In this document: positions 6,054 through 6,176 of the stretch, piece by piece
Numbering within the stretch: the stretch's first letter is position 1
Layout of the letters: every line of letters starts with the position of its first letter
From: Thermoproteus sp. UBA157
GTDB taxonomy: Archaea; Thermoproteota; Thermoprotei; Thermoproteales; Thermoproteaceae
NCBI GenBank assembly: GCA_002497345.1
Contig: DANS01000043.1
Location: 30,419-36,594, forward strand
DNA length: 6,176 nt
Direction of reading: 5' to 3'
Translations under genes and position numbers: made by a program
Notes under the pieces: generated by a model
What the model was told of the DNA's origin: nothing
What the model saw: only the letters and a program-made list of their open reading frames with translations
The model's database searches: none

Positions 6054-6060
6054 AAAAAGA
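6054..6060 (-). terminator. Candidate T-run terminator after the binding-protein gene
   Basis: In the 38-base gap after the TAA at 6080-6078 the minus strand reads TCTTTTT. Archaeal transcription often ends at short U-runs without a hairpin, and none is seen here. Partial stopping at this point would leave the binding protein more abundant than the permeases, a common pattern in such operons. Five T residues is a weak signal. Confidence 0.3.
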
Positions 6061-6062
6061 GG

Positions 6063-6074
6063 TTTTTATTTTAT
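6063..6074 (-). promoter_or_regulatory. Candidate TATA box for leaderless oppB transcription
   Basis: The minus strand reads ATAAAATAAAAA, ending 24 bases upstream of the oppB ATG. This is the spacing expected for a crenarchaeal TATA element driving transcription that starts at or next to the start codon. The lack of any Shine-Dalgarno sequence before oppB fits a leaderless message. A GGG just upstream is not a convincing BRE. The box could also be the A/T-rich tail of the upstream gene's terminator region. Confidence 0.4.
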
Positions 6075-6077
6075 CCC

Positions 6078-6176
6078 TTAACGCCTCCTGATCGCGAGGA
6101 GGGCCACCACTATTATTAGTATTACCACCACAGCCACCAGCGCCCAGACCCAGCCCGGCATCACGGCCGAGGTGAC
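6078..6176 (-). CDS. C-terminal membrane anchor of a probable ABC substrate-binding protein (N-terminus outside window)
   Basis: The last 32 codons of a protein that runs off the right edge and ends at TAA 6080-6078. The tail is a short polar lead (VTSAVMPGW), then an unbroken hydrophobic stretch of about 20 residues rich in Val, Ile, Leu and Ala, then a terminal RRR. That is a single membrane helix with a positively charged cytoplasmic end, leaving the bulk of the protein outside the cell. Many archaeal solute-binding proteins of the peptide/sugar (family 5) class are anchored this way, and the position directly before oppB is where such a gene is normally found. The binding domain itself is not visible, so the identity and ligand are inferred from position. 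Another C-terminally anchored surface protein is possible. Confidence 0.75.
   Translation of the reverse strand, partial: VTSAVMPGWVWALVAVVVILIIVVALLAIRRR

Noticed and set aside
1..6176. CRISPR arrays, tRNA or rRNA genes, insertion sequences, or a defence or toxin cassette
   Set aside because: I saw no regularly spaced direct repeats, no tRNA-like cloverleaf sequence, no transposase motifs and no terminal inverted repeats. The window is almost completely filled by housekeeping and transport genes.

Overview
The window looks like ordinary chromosome of a hyperthermophilic crenarchaeon, most likely of the Thermoproteales (Thermoproteus/Pyrobaculum type). The reasons are a GC-rich coding sequence, frequent AGG/AGA arginine and ATA isoleucine codons, very tight gene packing, starts with little or no Shine-Dalgarno sequence, an archaeal-type TrmI methyltransferase, and an oligopeptide-type ABC transporter whose permeases carry enlarged extracellular parts. 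The genus is an inference from style; no rRNA or other marker is present.

Almost the whole window is one gene string read on the minus strand, from right to left. It begins with the last 32 codons of a protein that ends in a membrane anchor (6078-6176), probably the substrate-binding protein of the transporter. After a 38-base gap with a candidate promoter and a T-run come oppB (4933-6039) and oppC (3530-4930), the two permeases, then oppD (2529-3527) and oppF (1501-2523), the two ATPases. A YkgJ-type cysteine-cluster protein (886-1500) and the tRNA m1A methyltransferase trmI (122-892) follow. From oppB onward the genes are 0-5 bases apart or overlap by a few bases, so a single transcript with translational coupling is likely. 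At the left edge the tail of an unidentified plus-strand gene (3-125) converges on trmI, and the two genes share one CTAG as their stop codons.

Together OppB and OppC would form the membrane channel and OppD and OppF the paired ATPases of a peptide/nickel-class (often 'oligopeptide') importer. The solute is delivered by a membrane-anchored binding protein that lies mostly outside the window. The true substrate cannot be read from here: in archaea this family imports sugars and oligosaccharides as well as peptides. Both ATPases keep the four-cysteine C-terminal module thought to hold a [4Fe-4S] cluster. The cysteine-cluster protein and TrmI, a tRNA-stabilising enzyme, appear to ride on the end of the operon.

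I looked for a novel system and did not find a convincing one. There is no CRISPR array, tRNA or rRNA gene, insertion sequence, or toxin/defence cassette. The points most worth a second look are the large beta-rich ectodomain in OppC, the identical start junctions of oppC and oppD, the ykgJ-trmI coupling to the transporter, and the shared CTAG stop.
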